64,000 nucleotides of DNA from NCBI RefSeq assembly GCF_010104355.1, contig NZ_CP044972.1, positions 4,268,001 to 4,332,000 of the forward strand. Direction: 5' to 3'. Below the pieces are notes generated by a model, which searched no databases, had not been told where the DNA came from, and worked only from the letters and a program-made list of their open reading frames with translations. Shown here piece after piece: positions 26,147 to 34,701 of the stretch. The position numbers and the translations under genes are program-made. Every line of letters begins with the position of its first letter. Position 1 is the stretch's first letter. This DNA is from Hydrogenophaga sp. PBL-H3 (GTDB lineage Bacteria; Pseudomonadota; Gammaproteobacteria; Burkholderiales; Burkholderiaceae_C).

Positions 26147-29100
26147 TTACTGCAGTGTGCCGGCCGGCGTTCGGGGTGCTGCCGCGGGTGGTTCTCGCTC
26201 GACCTTGGCCACCTGCGGATCGGCCCAGCTGCCGGTGACGCGGAACTGCTGCGTGCCGGCGCTCTGCAGTGGCTGGCGCAGCAGGAACTGCGCCAGGAAA
26301 CTGCCCAGGCCGATGGCGGGATTGATGGCGGTGGCGATCAGCGAGGCGGTGCCGGCATTGATTTCGGGCACCACCACCACCTTCAGGTCTTGCTGCTCGC
26401 GCGCGAGGTCGGCCGTGCCTTCCATCAGCACGGCGGCGTTGACGCCCTTCATCTGCAAGTTGTTGGTGAACAGCACGCCTTGCTCGATGCGCGCGTCGCC
26501 GCGCACGAAGTCGAATGCGAAACCGTCGGAGAACACGTCGCGGAAATCCAGCGCCAGGCGCCTCGGCAGCGCCTGCAGGCTGAGCACACCGAGCAGGCGG
26601 CCTGCGCCGGGCTCGACCTTGAGAAACTGGCCACGCTCGAAATCGGCCTGCAACTGCCCGGACAGCGTGGGGTAGTCCACCGACAGGGGCGAGCCGAGCC
26701 AGCCGATGCTGCCCTCGATGCGGCCCTTGCCGCCGCGCACCAGGCCCGGGCGGTTGAAGCGTTCGAGCAGCGCGCCAGAGTCGTCCACATCGAGCCGGAA
26801 GCTCAGCGCCGTGCGGCGCTGCTCCTGCGGGCGGCCAGATGCCGACAGCGGCGCCCAGTTGCCGGTGGCGCTCAAGCGGGCTTCGGGCACGCCGAGCTTG
26901 AGCTTGGTCAGTCGCCATTCGCCCGCGCGGGTCGGCCCCCCGCGGTTGATGGCCTCCACCTCGACGCGACCCAGCCGGCGCCCGGAGACCTCCAGGTCCT
27001 CCACCGCAATGTCGAGCGCGGGCACGCTGGTGGGCTGGCGCAGCAGCTGCTCCACTTCGGTGGCCACGGTGGGCTCCAGCTTCAGGCGCGCCAACCGGGC
27101 AAACACGCTGCCCGCGGTGTTGGGACCGGACTGGCGCACTTCGACGTAACCGTTGAGCTCGTCGGCGGTGACGTTGGCACGCCACTGGGTGCCCTCGCGC
27201 GAGCCCCCCACCACCACGCGGTTGAAGGTGCGACTCTCCAGCGTCAGGCGGTTGGCGCGCAACGCCAGCGTGGTGGGCAGGTAGCTGAGCTCGGCGTCCT
27301 GGTCGATGGCGCTCAGCTCCGCCGGCGTGGGCACGCGCACCCCCGAGCTGCTGGCCAGCCGCGACCAGGCGTCCAGATCGAGCTGGTCGAACCGCAGATT
27401 GCCCACCACACCCGCCGCGGGCATGGGGGCCACATCACCGCCCTCCAGTCCCGCCGCCACGCTGCCGCGCAACACGCGGGGCGCCGGGCCGGTGATGTCG
27501 CGCTCGTACCGCAACACCACCAGCGGCGCCAGCGCCGAGCCCAGATCCAGCGCCACGCGGTCGGTGCGGGCCACATCGTCGGCCAGCGTGAGCACCGCAC
27601 TCTCCAGCCGCAACGGCAGGCTGGCCTCGGCGGTCTTGCCCAGCGGCGCGGGCAGGCTCAATGCCATGCCCTGCAGGTTGCTGTTCACCTCCAGTTCGGG
27701 CACGCCACCGCGAAAACCGAGCTGCGCCGTGTAGGCCGCGGTGCCCGATGCGTTCTGGAACAGGTGCGAGACCGCGCCCAGGTCGCCGTCGCGCAAACCC
27801 TCCGCGCTGGCCACGCCCTGACCCCGAAACTGCAGGCGCGCCGCGCCTTGCGCGCTGGTGCGCAAACCGCCCTCGAACTTGAGATCACCACCGAACAGGC
27901 GCGTGTTGCCGCCCAGCACGACGAAGCCCTGCTCGGTGAACGCCAGCGTGCCGCGCGTGCGCGCCAGCAGCGGCGCGGCCGGGCTCATCTTGAGGTCGTT
28001 GCCCTCGAACTGAACCGTGCCCGCCACCGTGGAGGCCGTCAATTTGAACAGGGGCAGCTTGAGGGCCAGACCCACCTGCGCGGTGCCACCCACCCGGGCC
28101 TGGGCCAGGACGGCGTTGGTCATCGCATTGAGCGGCGAGGTTTGCACAAAGCTCAGAATCTCGCTGGCCAGGCCTTGCGCCTTGGCCTTGACGGTGAGCG
28201 TGGTGTTGCCGGCCAGGTCATCGAGCTCGATCACGCCGTCGCTCAATCGCACCCCACTGGCCCCCGCCAGTCCCGATGTGCCTCCCGTCACCCTCAAGCT
28301 CAGGTGGTCCAGCAGGAACTGCCCCGAAAAGCCTCGCAGACCCGCCCAGGGAGCGGAGCCGCCGGGCTGGAAGCTGGAGGGCAGGTATTCGAAGTCAACG
28401 TCGCTCACATCGGCAGAGATGCGGAATTCGCTCGGGGCGCCGGCGTTTCTGAACGGCATGCCGTCCATGTCGCCCTGCATGCGAAACGCCACCTGACCGG
28501 CACGGCCAGCGCGCACCGCCTCGCGCACATAGCGCCGTGCTTCGGGGTCGATGGTCAGCGGCAGGTAGCGGTACACCCGGGTGCCTTCGGCGCGGGTGAG
28601 GTTGGCCGTGAGGTCGAGCACACCGGGAAAGCGCGACTTCGACGGGCTGGTGGCCGGGTCGCTGGTGTGCCACTTCACCTGGGCCGTACCCTCGGCGTCG
28701 GCGTTGGCCATCTTCAGGTTGTCCAGCTGGGCCTCGATGCGATCACCCTGCACCCGCCACGAAGCGTCGGCCTCCAGGCTCTGAAGCGCAATGCGCGGCT
28801 CCTCGAACACATCGGGCAGCTCCACCGAGCCGTCGGCCACGGTGAGGCGTGCACGCCCGCCATCCTGGGTGAGGTCGAAGTCGACTGTGGCCCCGGTGAT
28901 GCCGGGCCGGCCGGGCAGCGGGTACTTGCCTCGGGCCGACATCAGCCCGCTGGGCTCACCCGTGAGCGCCAGGCCCTGCACCCGGCCACGCGCCTGGTAG
29001 GTGCCATGCGCCCAGTCGATGGTGGCTTCCAGGTTCTCGTTGGAGGCGGTGGCCGGGCCCTGCCAGCGCGCGGTGAAACCGTCCATGCGGCCCTCGGGCT

Positions 29101-30358
29101 TGAGGCGCTGCAGCAGGCCACGCGTGGCTTCGGGCAAGGGCAGGCGCTCGGCAATGGCCGACAGCGCGGCCAGATCGAGCTGCTCGGCGCTCAGCGTCAC
29201 GCTGCTCGCCCGTTTGGCCTGGGGCGCGGCGTACTGCAGCTGCAAGCGCCCACCCGGCCAGGTTTCGCCCTCGCGGGTGCGAAAGTTCAGGCCCTCGGAT
29301 GTCACGCCAAAGCCGTCGGCGTCCCACTGGGCGGCCAGCCTGCCCTGCACATTTTCCAGCGCCAGCGTGGGCAACCGGGGCCCGAGCTGGGCCTCCACGT
29401 TCTGCAGCGCCAGGTCGGCTGTCACACCGGCCACCTGCCCGCGGTCCACCTGGGCCCAGGCGCGCAGCGCGCCCTGGCCGGTGCGCACTTCCACCCCCCA
29501 GTCGGACAGGTCCACATAGGTCCGCAAACGCGCCACGTCGACGCGGGTGAAGTCGGCAAACAGCTCGCCGCTCCAGTCGTGCCACACCGGCTGTCCGGCG
29601 GCGCGATGGCCCAGGTTGAGCAGCCGCTCGCGCAGCTGGCCGCGCAGGCTGATGCGCTCGCCCCATTCCGGCGGCGGGGTGGCGTCGATGCGCCAGTGGT
29701 GGGTGCGCGCGGTGTTGCGGGCCACAAAATCGAGATCACCCAGGGCCAGCGCGGGCTGGCGGCGCAGGTCGTCGGTCCAGCGCACCGTGCCGTGGCGGAT
29801 CACGAATTCGCTCTGCGAGAAGAACCAGTCGGTGGCAGCGTTGTCACCCGGGCTTGGACCCGACATGTCCAGCCCGGCCACCTCGATGCGGCCCTGCGCG
29901 GTGCGGCGCACATCGAGCACCGGCGCTTCAACCACCACCTGCTCGAAACCACCCCGCCAGAGCGAGCGCACCGAGACCGCCGTGCGCACCAGGGGCAGCT
30001 GCAGCGCCACGCGACCCTGCGCATCGATGAGTTGCACATCGCGCAACTCGAAGGAGGGCACCAGCGCCGGCAGGAAACCCATGACGCTGCTACCCGATTC
30101 GGCGCGGATCTCACCGATGCGAACCGGTACCCCGACCGCCTGAGTCGCCCACCTTTCCAGGTCGGGACGCCATTCGCCGATTCGGGGCACAATCGCGCCA
30201 TTCAAACCGGCCCAGGTCAGTGCGAAGAGCCCCCAGACACCGAGCAGCAGCCACAGCAACAGGCGGCTGACCACGGCGAATGTCTTGAGGGTTCTTGAGG
30301 CTCCCGCGTGTGACGCGGGGGTATCACTGGGCGCCGGGTTTTGATGGTTCATGTCCAA
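26147..30358 (-). CDS. yhdP: YhdP-family AsmA-like envelope protein
   Basis: A 1,403-residue protein with one N-terminal membrane helix (VVSRLLLWLLLGVWGLFALT) and a very long periplasmic region of repeated beta-rich AsmA-like units, ending in the conserved YhdP C-terminus (EGTADLAREQQDLKVVVVPE then NPAIGLGSFLAQFLLRQPL). YhdP, TamB and YdbH are bridge-like proteins that carry phospholipids from the inner to the outer membrane in enterobacteria, so the same role is expected here. Start codons at 30358 or 30352 are equally plausible. It is divergent from glnE, whose likely start is only a few bases away. Confidence 0.93.
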   Translation of the reverse strand: MDMNHQNPAPSDTPASHAGASRTLKTFAVVSRLLLWLLLGVWGLFALTWAGLNGAIVPRIGEWRPDLERWATQAVGVPVRIGEIRAESGSSVMGFLPALVPSFELRDVQLIDAQGRVALQLPLVRTAVSVRSLWRGGFEQVVVEAPVLDVRRTAQGRIEVAGLDMSGPSPGDNAATDWFFSQSEFVIRHGTVRWTDDLRRQPALALGDLDFVARNTARTHHWRIDATPPPEWGERISLRGQLRERLLNLGHRAAGQPVWHDWSGELFADFTRVDVARLRTYVDLSDWGVEVRTGQGALRAWAQVDRGQVAGVTADLALQNVEAQLGPRLPTLALENVQGRLAAQWDADGFGVTSEGLNFRTREGETWPGGRLQLQYAAPQAKRASSVTLSAEQLDLAALSAIAERLPLPEATRGLLQRLKPEGRMDGFTARWQGPATASNENLEATIDWAHGTYQARGRVQGLALTGEPSGLMSARGKYPLPGRPGITGATVDFDLTQDGGRARLTVADGSVELPDVFEEPRIALQSLEADASWRVQGDRIEAQLDNLKMANADAEGTAQVKWHTSDPATSPSKSRFPGVLDLTANLTRAEGTRVYRYLPLTIDPEARRYVREAVRAGRAGQVAFRMQGDMDGMPFRNAGAPSEFRISADVSDVDFEYLPSSFQPGGSAPWAGLRGFSGQFLLDHLSLRVTGGTSGLAGASGVRLSDGVIELDDLAGNTTLTVKAKAQGLASEILSFVQTSPLNAMTNAVLAQARVGGTAQVGLALKLPLFKLTASTVAGTVQFEGNDLKMSPAAPLLARTRGTLAFTEQGFVVLGGNTRLFGGDLKFEGGLRTSAQGAARLQFRGQGVASAEGLRDGDLGAVSHLFQNASGTAAYTAQLGFRGGVPELEVNSNLQGMALSLPAPLGKTAEASLPLRLESAVLTLADDVARTDRVALDLGSALAPLVVLRYERDITGPAPRVLRGSVAAGLEGGDVAPMPAAGVVGNLRFDQLDLDAWSRLASSSGVRVPTPAELSAIDQDAELSYLPTTLALRANRLTLESRTFNRVVVGGSREGTQWRANVTADELNGYVEVRQSGPNTAGSVFARLARLKLEPTVATEVEQLLRQPTSVPALDIAVEDLEVSGRRLGRVEVEAINRGGPTRAGEWRLTKLKLGVPEARLSATGNWAPLSASGRPQEQRRTALSFRLDVDDSGALLERFNRPGLVRGGKGRIEGSIGWLGSPLSVDYPTLSGQLQADFERGQFLKVEPGAGRLLGVLSLQALPRRLALDFRDVFSDGFAFDFVRGDARIEQGVLFTNNLQMKGVNAAVLMEGTADLAREQQDLKVVVVPEINAGTASLIATAINPAIGLGSFLAQFLLRQPLQSAGTQQFRVTGSWADPQVAKVEREPPAAAPRTPAGTLQ

Positions 30359-30366
30359 CGCAAATT

Positions 30367-33186
30367 ATGACGGCCAGGCATCTCACGGGTTCCAACACAG
30401 GCGTTTGTGCTTTGTCATCAAATGTGAACGCACTGCCTGAGCTGACACTGGCCAATCGCCAGGCAGACCATTCACGTTTCGTGCAGCGGGTGCGCCGGCG
30501 CTACCCCGACGAGCTTGTCTGCCTGCCCGAGGGCGCCCCGGAGCGCGCCACCATGCAAGCCGGCCTCGCCACCCTGGTCCAGCGTGGCCTGCCCAAGCCG
30601 GCGGCCCTGCGGGTGTTGCGCCAGCTGGTGCTGGAGCGGCTGGTGGTGCTGGACTGCGAGCACGGCGCGTCCCTGCAGGCGGTCACGCGGGCCGTGACCG
30701 AACTGGCCGAGATCGCACTCGATGTGGCCTGCGAGCTGGCCTTCCACGAACTCGACGACCTGTTCGGCGCGCCCCAGCACATCGATGCCCAGGGGCAGAC
30801 CGTGCGTGCCCAGATGTGGGTGGTGGGCATGGGCAAGCTGGGCGCGCGCGAGCTCAATGTGTCGAGCGACATCGACCTGATCTATGTGTACGACCACGAT
30901 GGCGAAACCGCCGGCAACGCCCAGGGCCGCAACCGCATCAGCAACCACGAGTATTTCGGCAAGGCGGTCAAGCACATCTACAACACCGTGGGCGAAACCA
31001 CCGAACACGGCAACGTGTTTCGTGTCGACCTGGCCCTGCGGCCCAACGGCAACTCGGGCCCGAGCGCAGTGTCGCTCGGCGCGCTCGAAGAATATTTCCT
31101 GGTGCAGGGCCGCGAGTGGGAGCGTTTTGCCTGGCTCAAGAGCCGCGTCATCGCACCGGCGGCCTGCGTGGCGGCCGGTGGCGCCAACGCCCTGCGCAGC
31201 GCCGTGCTGCCCTTCGTGTTCCGCCGCTACCTCGACTACGGTGTGTTCGAGGCACTGCGCACGCTGCACCGGCAGATCCGCGACCACGCATCCAAGCGCG
31301 CGGCGGGCAACCCGGGCCGCGCCAACGATGTGAAGCTGTCGCGCGGCGGCATCCGCGAGGTGGAGTTCACCGTGCAGCTGCTGCAGGTGGTGCGCGGCGG
31401 TCAGTTCCCCGAGCTGCGCACGCGGCCCACGCTCGATGCCCTGCCGCGCCTGAGCCGCGCCGGCCTCATGCCGCAAGCCTCGGCCGACGCGCTGGCCGAG
31501 GCCTACCGCTTCCTGCGCCGGGTCGAGCACCGCATCCAGTACCTGGACGATCAGCAAACCCATGTGATGCCCACGCGCGACGACGACCTCGAGTGGCTGG
31601 CCGCCACCATGGGCTGCGCCAATGTGTGCGAGTTCCTGCACACACTCGACGCCCACCGCGAACTGGTGGCGCAGGAGTTCGACACGCTGCTGGGCGGCCC
31701 CACCAACGGGGGCTGCAACGGCAAGGGTTGCAACGGCAAGAACGGCGGCGCACCGGGCAGCTCGGCCGACGATCTGCAGGGCGTGCTGGCTCAGTTGCCG
31801 GTGGCATTTGCCGCCAAGGTCGCGCAGTGGCGCGAACACCCGCGCGTGCTTGCCCTCAAGGAAGACAGCCGACTGCGGCTGGTGCGCCTGGTGCAGCGCA
31901 CCGGGGCCTGGCTTGAAGAAGGCCGCGTGAGCGAAGAGGCTGCCCTGCGCATGGCCGACTGGATCGAGCCGCTGCTGCGCCGTGACAGTTACCTCGCCCT
32001 GCTGCAGGAGAGACCCTCGGTGCACGAGCGGCTGCTGCGCCTGCTGGGCGCGGCCAAGTGGCCCGCGCGCTACCTGCTGCAGCACCCCGGCGTGATCGAC
32101 GAACTGGCCAGCCAGCAACTGCTCACCGACCGCTTCGATGCGGCCCAGTTCGAGTCCGAACTCGAATCGCGCCGCGCTGCGCTGCACTCCACCGGCGAAG
32201 ACGACGACGAGGCGCTGCTCAACCTGCTGCGCCGCGCACACCACGCCGAGGTGTTCCGCACGCTCGCGCGCGATCTGGAGAAAGTGCTCACGGTCGAGCA
32301 GGTGGCCGACGACCTGTCGGCCCTGGCCGACTCGGTGCTGCGCCTGACCGCGCGCTGGTGCTGGGCGCGCCTGAAGAACCGCCACCGCGACGAGCCGGCG
32401 TTCGCCATCATTGGCTACGGCAAGCTTGGCGGCAAGGAACTGGGCTACGGCAGCGACCTCGACATCGTGTTCGTGTACGAAGACGAGCACGAGAACGCCG
32501 GCGAGATCTACGCCGCCTTCGTTCGCAAGATGATCAACTGGCTCACGGTGAAAACCGGCGAGGGTGACCTGTTCGAGATCGACACCGCGCTGCGCCCCAA
32601 CGGCAATTCGGGTCTGCTGGTGACCAGCTTCCAGGCCTACACCAACTACCAGCAGCAGCGCGGCAGCAACACCGCCTGGACCTGGGAACACCAGGCCATG
32701 ACACGTGCGCGGTTCGTGCTCGGCAGCGTGGCCCTGGCCGGCCGCTTCGACGAAGTGCGTGAAGACGTGATCACCGCGCTGCGCGATGGCGATTCGCTGG
32801 CGCGCGAGATCGTGTCCATGCGCGAGAAAGTGCGCCAGGCGCACCCGGTGCGCGGCACCCGTTTCGATGTGAAGCACAGCCCCGGCGGCATGGTGGATGT
32901 GGAGTTTGCCGTGCAGTACCTGGTGTTGCTGCATTCGCGCACCCACCCCGAGCTGCGCGCCAACATCGGCAACATCAGCCTCCTGCGCCGCGCCGAGGCC
33001 ACCGGTCTGCTCACCCCCGGCATGGGTGAAGCCGCGGCCACGGCCTACCGCGAGCTGCGCCAGATTCAGCACCGCGCGCGGCTGGACGAAGCGCCCACGC
33101 AGGTGGACGCGGCATCGGTGGAAGCATCCGCGGCTGCGGTGCGCGCACTGTGGGACCACGTGCTGGGTCCTGCCGTGAACGCCTGA
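30367..33186 (+). CDS. glnE: Bifunctional glutamine synthetase adenylyltransferase/deadenylase GlnE
   Basis: A roughly 939-residue protein with two nucleotidyltransferase domains: N-terminal GMGKLGARELNVSSDIDLIY (about 30826-30885) and C-terminal GYGKLGGKELGYGSDLDIVF, each followed by a helical PII-uridylyltransferase-like region (RIQYLDDQQTHVMPTRDDD; RIQHRAR-like end). The N-terminal domain removes and the C-terminal one adds AMP on glutamine synthetase in response to PII and glutamine. The start at 30367 gives a normal length; a GTG at 30424 is an alternative and neither has a clear ribosome-binding site. Around residue 455 there is an Asn/Gly/Cys/Lys-rich insertion encoded by a short tandem repeat (31711-31740). 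Confidence 0.96.
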   Translation: MTARHLTGSNTGVCALSSNVNALPELTLANRQADHSRFVQRVRRRYPDELVCLPEGAPERATMQAGLATLVQRGLPKPAALRVLRQLVLERLVVLDCEHGASLQAVTRAVTELAEIALDVACELAFHELDDLFGAPQHIDAQGQTVRAQMWVVGMGKLGARELNVSSDIDLIYVYDHDGETAGNAQGRNRISNHEYFGKAVKHIYNTVGETTEHGNVFRVDLALRPNGNSGPSAVSLGALEEYFLVQGREWERFAWLKSRVIAPAACVAAGGANALRSAVLPFVFRRYLDYGVFEALRTLHRQIRDHASKRAAGNPGRANDVKLSRGGIREVEFTVQLLQVVRGGQFPELRTRPTLDALPRLSRAGLMPQASADALAEAYRFLRRVEHRIQYLDDQQTHVMPTRDDDLEWLAATMGCANVCEFLHTLDAHRELVAQEFDTLLGGPTNGGCNGKGCNGKNGGAPGSSADDLQGVLAQLPVAFAAKVAQWREHPRVLALKEDSRLRLVRLVQRTGAWLEEGRVSEEAALRMADWIEPLLRRDSYLALLQERPSVHERLLRLLGAAKWPARYLLQHPGVIDELASQQLLTDRFDAAQFESELESRRAALHSTGEDDDEALLNLLRRAHHAEVFRTLARDLEKVLTVEQVADDLSALADSVLRLTARWCWARLKNRHRDEPAFAIIGYGKLGGKELGYGSDLDIVFVYEDEHENAGEIYAAFVRKMINWLTVKTGEGDLFEIDTALRPNGNSGLLVTSFQAYTNYQQQRGSNTAWTWEHQAMTRARFVLGSVALAGRFDEVREDVITALRDGDSLAREIVSMREKVRQAHPVRGTRFDVKHSPGGMVDVEFAVQYLVLLHSRTHPELRANIGNISLLRRAEATGLLTPGMGEAAATAYRELRQIQHRARLDEAPTQVDAASVEASAAAVRALWDHVLGPAVNA
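31711..31740 (+). repeat. 15-base tandem duplication inside glnE
   Basis: Two copies of GGCTGCAACGGCAAG / GGTTGCAACGGCAAG (one mismatch) at 31711-31725 and 31726-31740, followed by a partial third unit AACGGC. It encodes a Gly-Cys-Asn-Gly-Lys repeat in a loop between GlnE domains and keeps the frame. Confidence 0.8.
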
Positions 33187-33200
33187 CGCATCTCAGGCGT

Positions 33201-33222
33201 CCAGCAAAAAGCCCGTCTTGAA
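33201..33222. terminator. Left half of a bidirectional terminator split by the IS element
   Basis: CCAGCAAAAAGCCCGTCT (33201-33218) is the exact reverse complement of 34672-34689. Rejoining the flanks and keeping one copy of TTGAA gives an 18-base perfect stem with a three-base TGA loop and A/T tracts on both sides. This is a bidirectional intrinsic terminator between the convergent glnE and ferritin-like genes. The other half is at 34668-34689. Confidence 0.85.
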
Positions 33223-33255
33223 TGAACTGACCCCAATAAGTTGGACGGTTATTGA

Positions 33256-34089
33256 TTAGCTGCTCAAGGCCTGAATCCGGTACTGAACTGGGCTCAGGCC
33301 TTTTAGTTTGAGCTTGATGCGATGGTGGTTGTAGTAGTGGATGTAGCGGTGCAGGCCTTGCTGGAGTTGCTTGATGCTTGCGAACTTGTTGAGGTAGAAG
33401 AACTCGCTTTTCAGCGTGCCGAAGAAGCTCTCCATCGCAGCATTGTCCAGACAGTTGCCCTTGCGCGACATGCTTTGTTTCAGTCCATGATCGATGAGTT
33501 GGCGTCGGTACGCTGGCATCTGGTACTGCCAGCCCTAATCGGAGTGCAGCAAGGGCCTATCCCGGTCCGAGAGCCGCGCCAGCGCCTTCTTCAGCATGCG
33601 GCTCACCAACGGGAAGACGGGGCGCTCGAGCATCTCGTAGGCCACAATTTCCCCGTTGTAGAGGTCCATCACCGGGGACAGGTAGAGCTTGTCGCCCTGG
33701 ACATTGAACTCGGTCACATCCGTCACCCATTTCTGGTTCGGCCCGCTAGCCGCGAATTGCCTATTGAGCAGATTGGGAGCTGCGGCGAGCTGGCCACGGT
33801 AGGAGCGGTACTTCTTGGGTCGCACCAGGGATTTCAGGCCAAGACCCTGCATCAGACGCTGTACGGTTTTGTGGTTGACGGCCTCGCCTGCATGGCAAAG
33901 GGCGGCAGTGATGCGCCGATATCCGTAGCGGCCCTTGTGGCGCTCGTAGATGGCACGGATACGAGTTTTCAACCCAGCGTACCTGTCGCCGGCCTCAAGC
34001 ACTTTTGCCTGGTAGTAGAACGTGCTGCGCGAGAGCCCTGCGGCCTTGAGCAGCGCGGGCAACGGGTAGTCCAGCCTCAGTTCGATCAC
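33256..34089 (-). pseudogene. IS3-family transposase OrfB (DDE integrase), interrupted by TAG
   Basis: The catalytic subunit reads in one frame from ATG 34089 to 33256 with a single in-frame TAG at 33537-33535. The first part has the N-terminal helical region, the first catalytic Asp in WVTDVTEFNVQGD and the second in RPLLHSD. The TAG stands exactly where Gln of the usual HSDQGWQYQ motif is expected (one C-to-T change). The second part (from 33519) carries the catalytic Glu in [18 protein letters not shown] and the C-terminal [11 protein letters not shown]. Otherwise the gene is undamaged, which suggests a recent mutation. Confidence 0.9.
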
Positions 34090-34616
34090 GGCTTGCGCTT
34101 TTTCTGCGCAGCTTGCCGATTCACTCGAACCAAGGCATCCAATTTTTTTAGGTACGCCACCTCCGCGCGCAGGTATTCGTTTTCCTGGCGCAGCGCGTCC
34201 AGCGTGCGCGCATCGTTGGCATGCGGTGGCGGGGGATCGGGTGGCTTGGGCGCTGTCATCAACTTCGGGCCGCGTCGTCGTTTGGACTTGAGGGCATCTA
34301 TACCACCCTCATGATACTGACGCTCCCACGCCGATACGACGCCCTGCCCGCCGCGTATGTCAAACAGCGCCGTCACCTGGCGGCACGACAGCTCCTCTCG
34401 CCACATCCGGCGTAGCACGTTCAACTTGAACTGCTCGTCGTAGTGGCTGAACTTCTTGCGCAGCCCTTCCATTCCATGCAGGCGATACCCTTCCACCCAA
34501 CGGCGCACTGTCCCGTGGTCCAGCCCGTATCGCAACGCTATCGCTCGTGCGCCCGAAGATTCCGAAAGGTATCTCTGTACCACTTCGAGCTTGAAGCTCT
34601 CATCATGTCTCGCCAT
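34086..34616 (-). CDS. IS3-family transposase OrfA
   Basis: A 176-residue protein starting MARHDESFKLEVVQRYLSES at 34616 (an ATG 11 codons earlier lies in the inverted repeat). It has two helix-turn-helix units (GARAIALRYGLDHGTVRRWV; LSCRQVTALFDIRGGQGVVS) and a C-terminal leucine-zipper region LRQENEYLRAEVAYLKKLDA, the IS150-group arrangement. Its stop overlaps the orfB start as ATGA. The stretch CAGAAAAAGCGC shortly before the stop could serve as a -1 frameshift site for an OrfAB fusion. Confidence 0.93.
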   Translation of the reverse strand: MARHDESFKLEVVQRYLSESSGARAIALRYGLDHGTVRRWVEGYRLHGMEGLRKKFSHYDEQFKLNVLRRMWREELSCRQVTALFDIRGGQGVVSAWERQYHEGGIDALKSKRRRGPKLMTAPKPPDPPPPHANDARTLDALRQENEYLRAEVAYLKKLDALVRVNRQAAQKKRKP

Positions 34617-34622
34617 GAAAAA

Positions 34623-34660
34623 CACCCCAAAGGTTGGATCGATGTCCAACTTTTGGGGTG
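34623..34660 (-). promoter_or_regulatory. Hairpin in the IS right end covering the orfA ribosome-binding region
   Basis: CACCCCAAA (34623-34631) pairs with TTTGGGGTG (34652-34660), and GTTGGA (34633-34638) with TCCAAC (34645-34650), around a six-base loop. The GGGGTG that lies before the orfA ATG is inside the stem, so transcripts entering from outside the element would have a masked ribosome-binding site. Confidence 0.5.
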
Positions 34661-34667
34661 CAGTTCA

Positions 34668-34689
34668 TTGAAGACGGGCTTTTTGCTGG
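34668..34689. terminator. Right half of the split bidirectional terminator
   Basis: TTGAAGACGGGCTTTTTGCTGG complements 33201-33218, with the target duplication TTGAA as its first five bases. Originally it ended both glnE and the ferritin-like gene transcripts; with 1.4 kb inserted in the loop, hairpin formation is probably impaired. Confidence 0.85.
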
Positions 34690-34701
34690 GGTGCAGTGCA
34701 C

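Larger units (their letters stand above)
33223..34667 (-). mobile_element. IS3-family insertion sequence (IS150-like), 1,445 bases
   Basis: The ends are TGAACTGACCCCAATAAG on the left and, inverted, TGAACTGCACCCCAAAAG on the right, continuing to GTTGGAC, giving imperfect terminal inverted repeats of about 24 bases. It is flanked by the direct repeat TTGAA (33218-33222 and 34668-34672). A 3- or 4-base duplication with one or two more bases assigned to the element is equally consistent with the sequence; TG...CA ends favour five. It holds orfA and orfB on the minus strand. orfB has a nonsense codon, so this copy is probably not autonomous. Confidence 0.9.

Noticed and set aside
25049..30298. 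A 1,749-codon open frame on the plus strand opposite yhdP
   Set aside because: It is antisense to a gene with clear family features; its product is His/Gln/Arg/Ala-rich without motifs, as expected from the reverse strand of GC-biased codons.
30472..33159. An 895-codon minus-strand frame opposite glnE
   Set aside because: Same reason: shadow of glnE with no motif.
33223..33225. IS boundary with a 3- or 4-base target duplication instead of 5
   Set aside because: Also compatible with the sequence because terminal bases repeat, but canonical TG...CA ends favour TTGAA; the ambiguity is stated in the feature.
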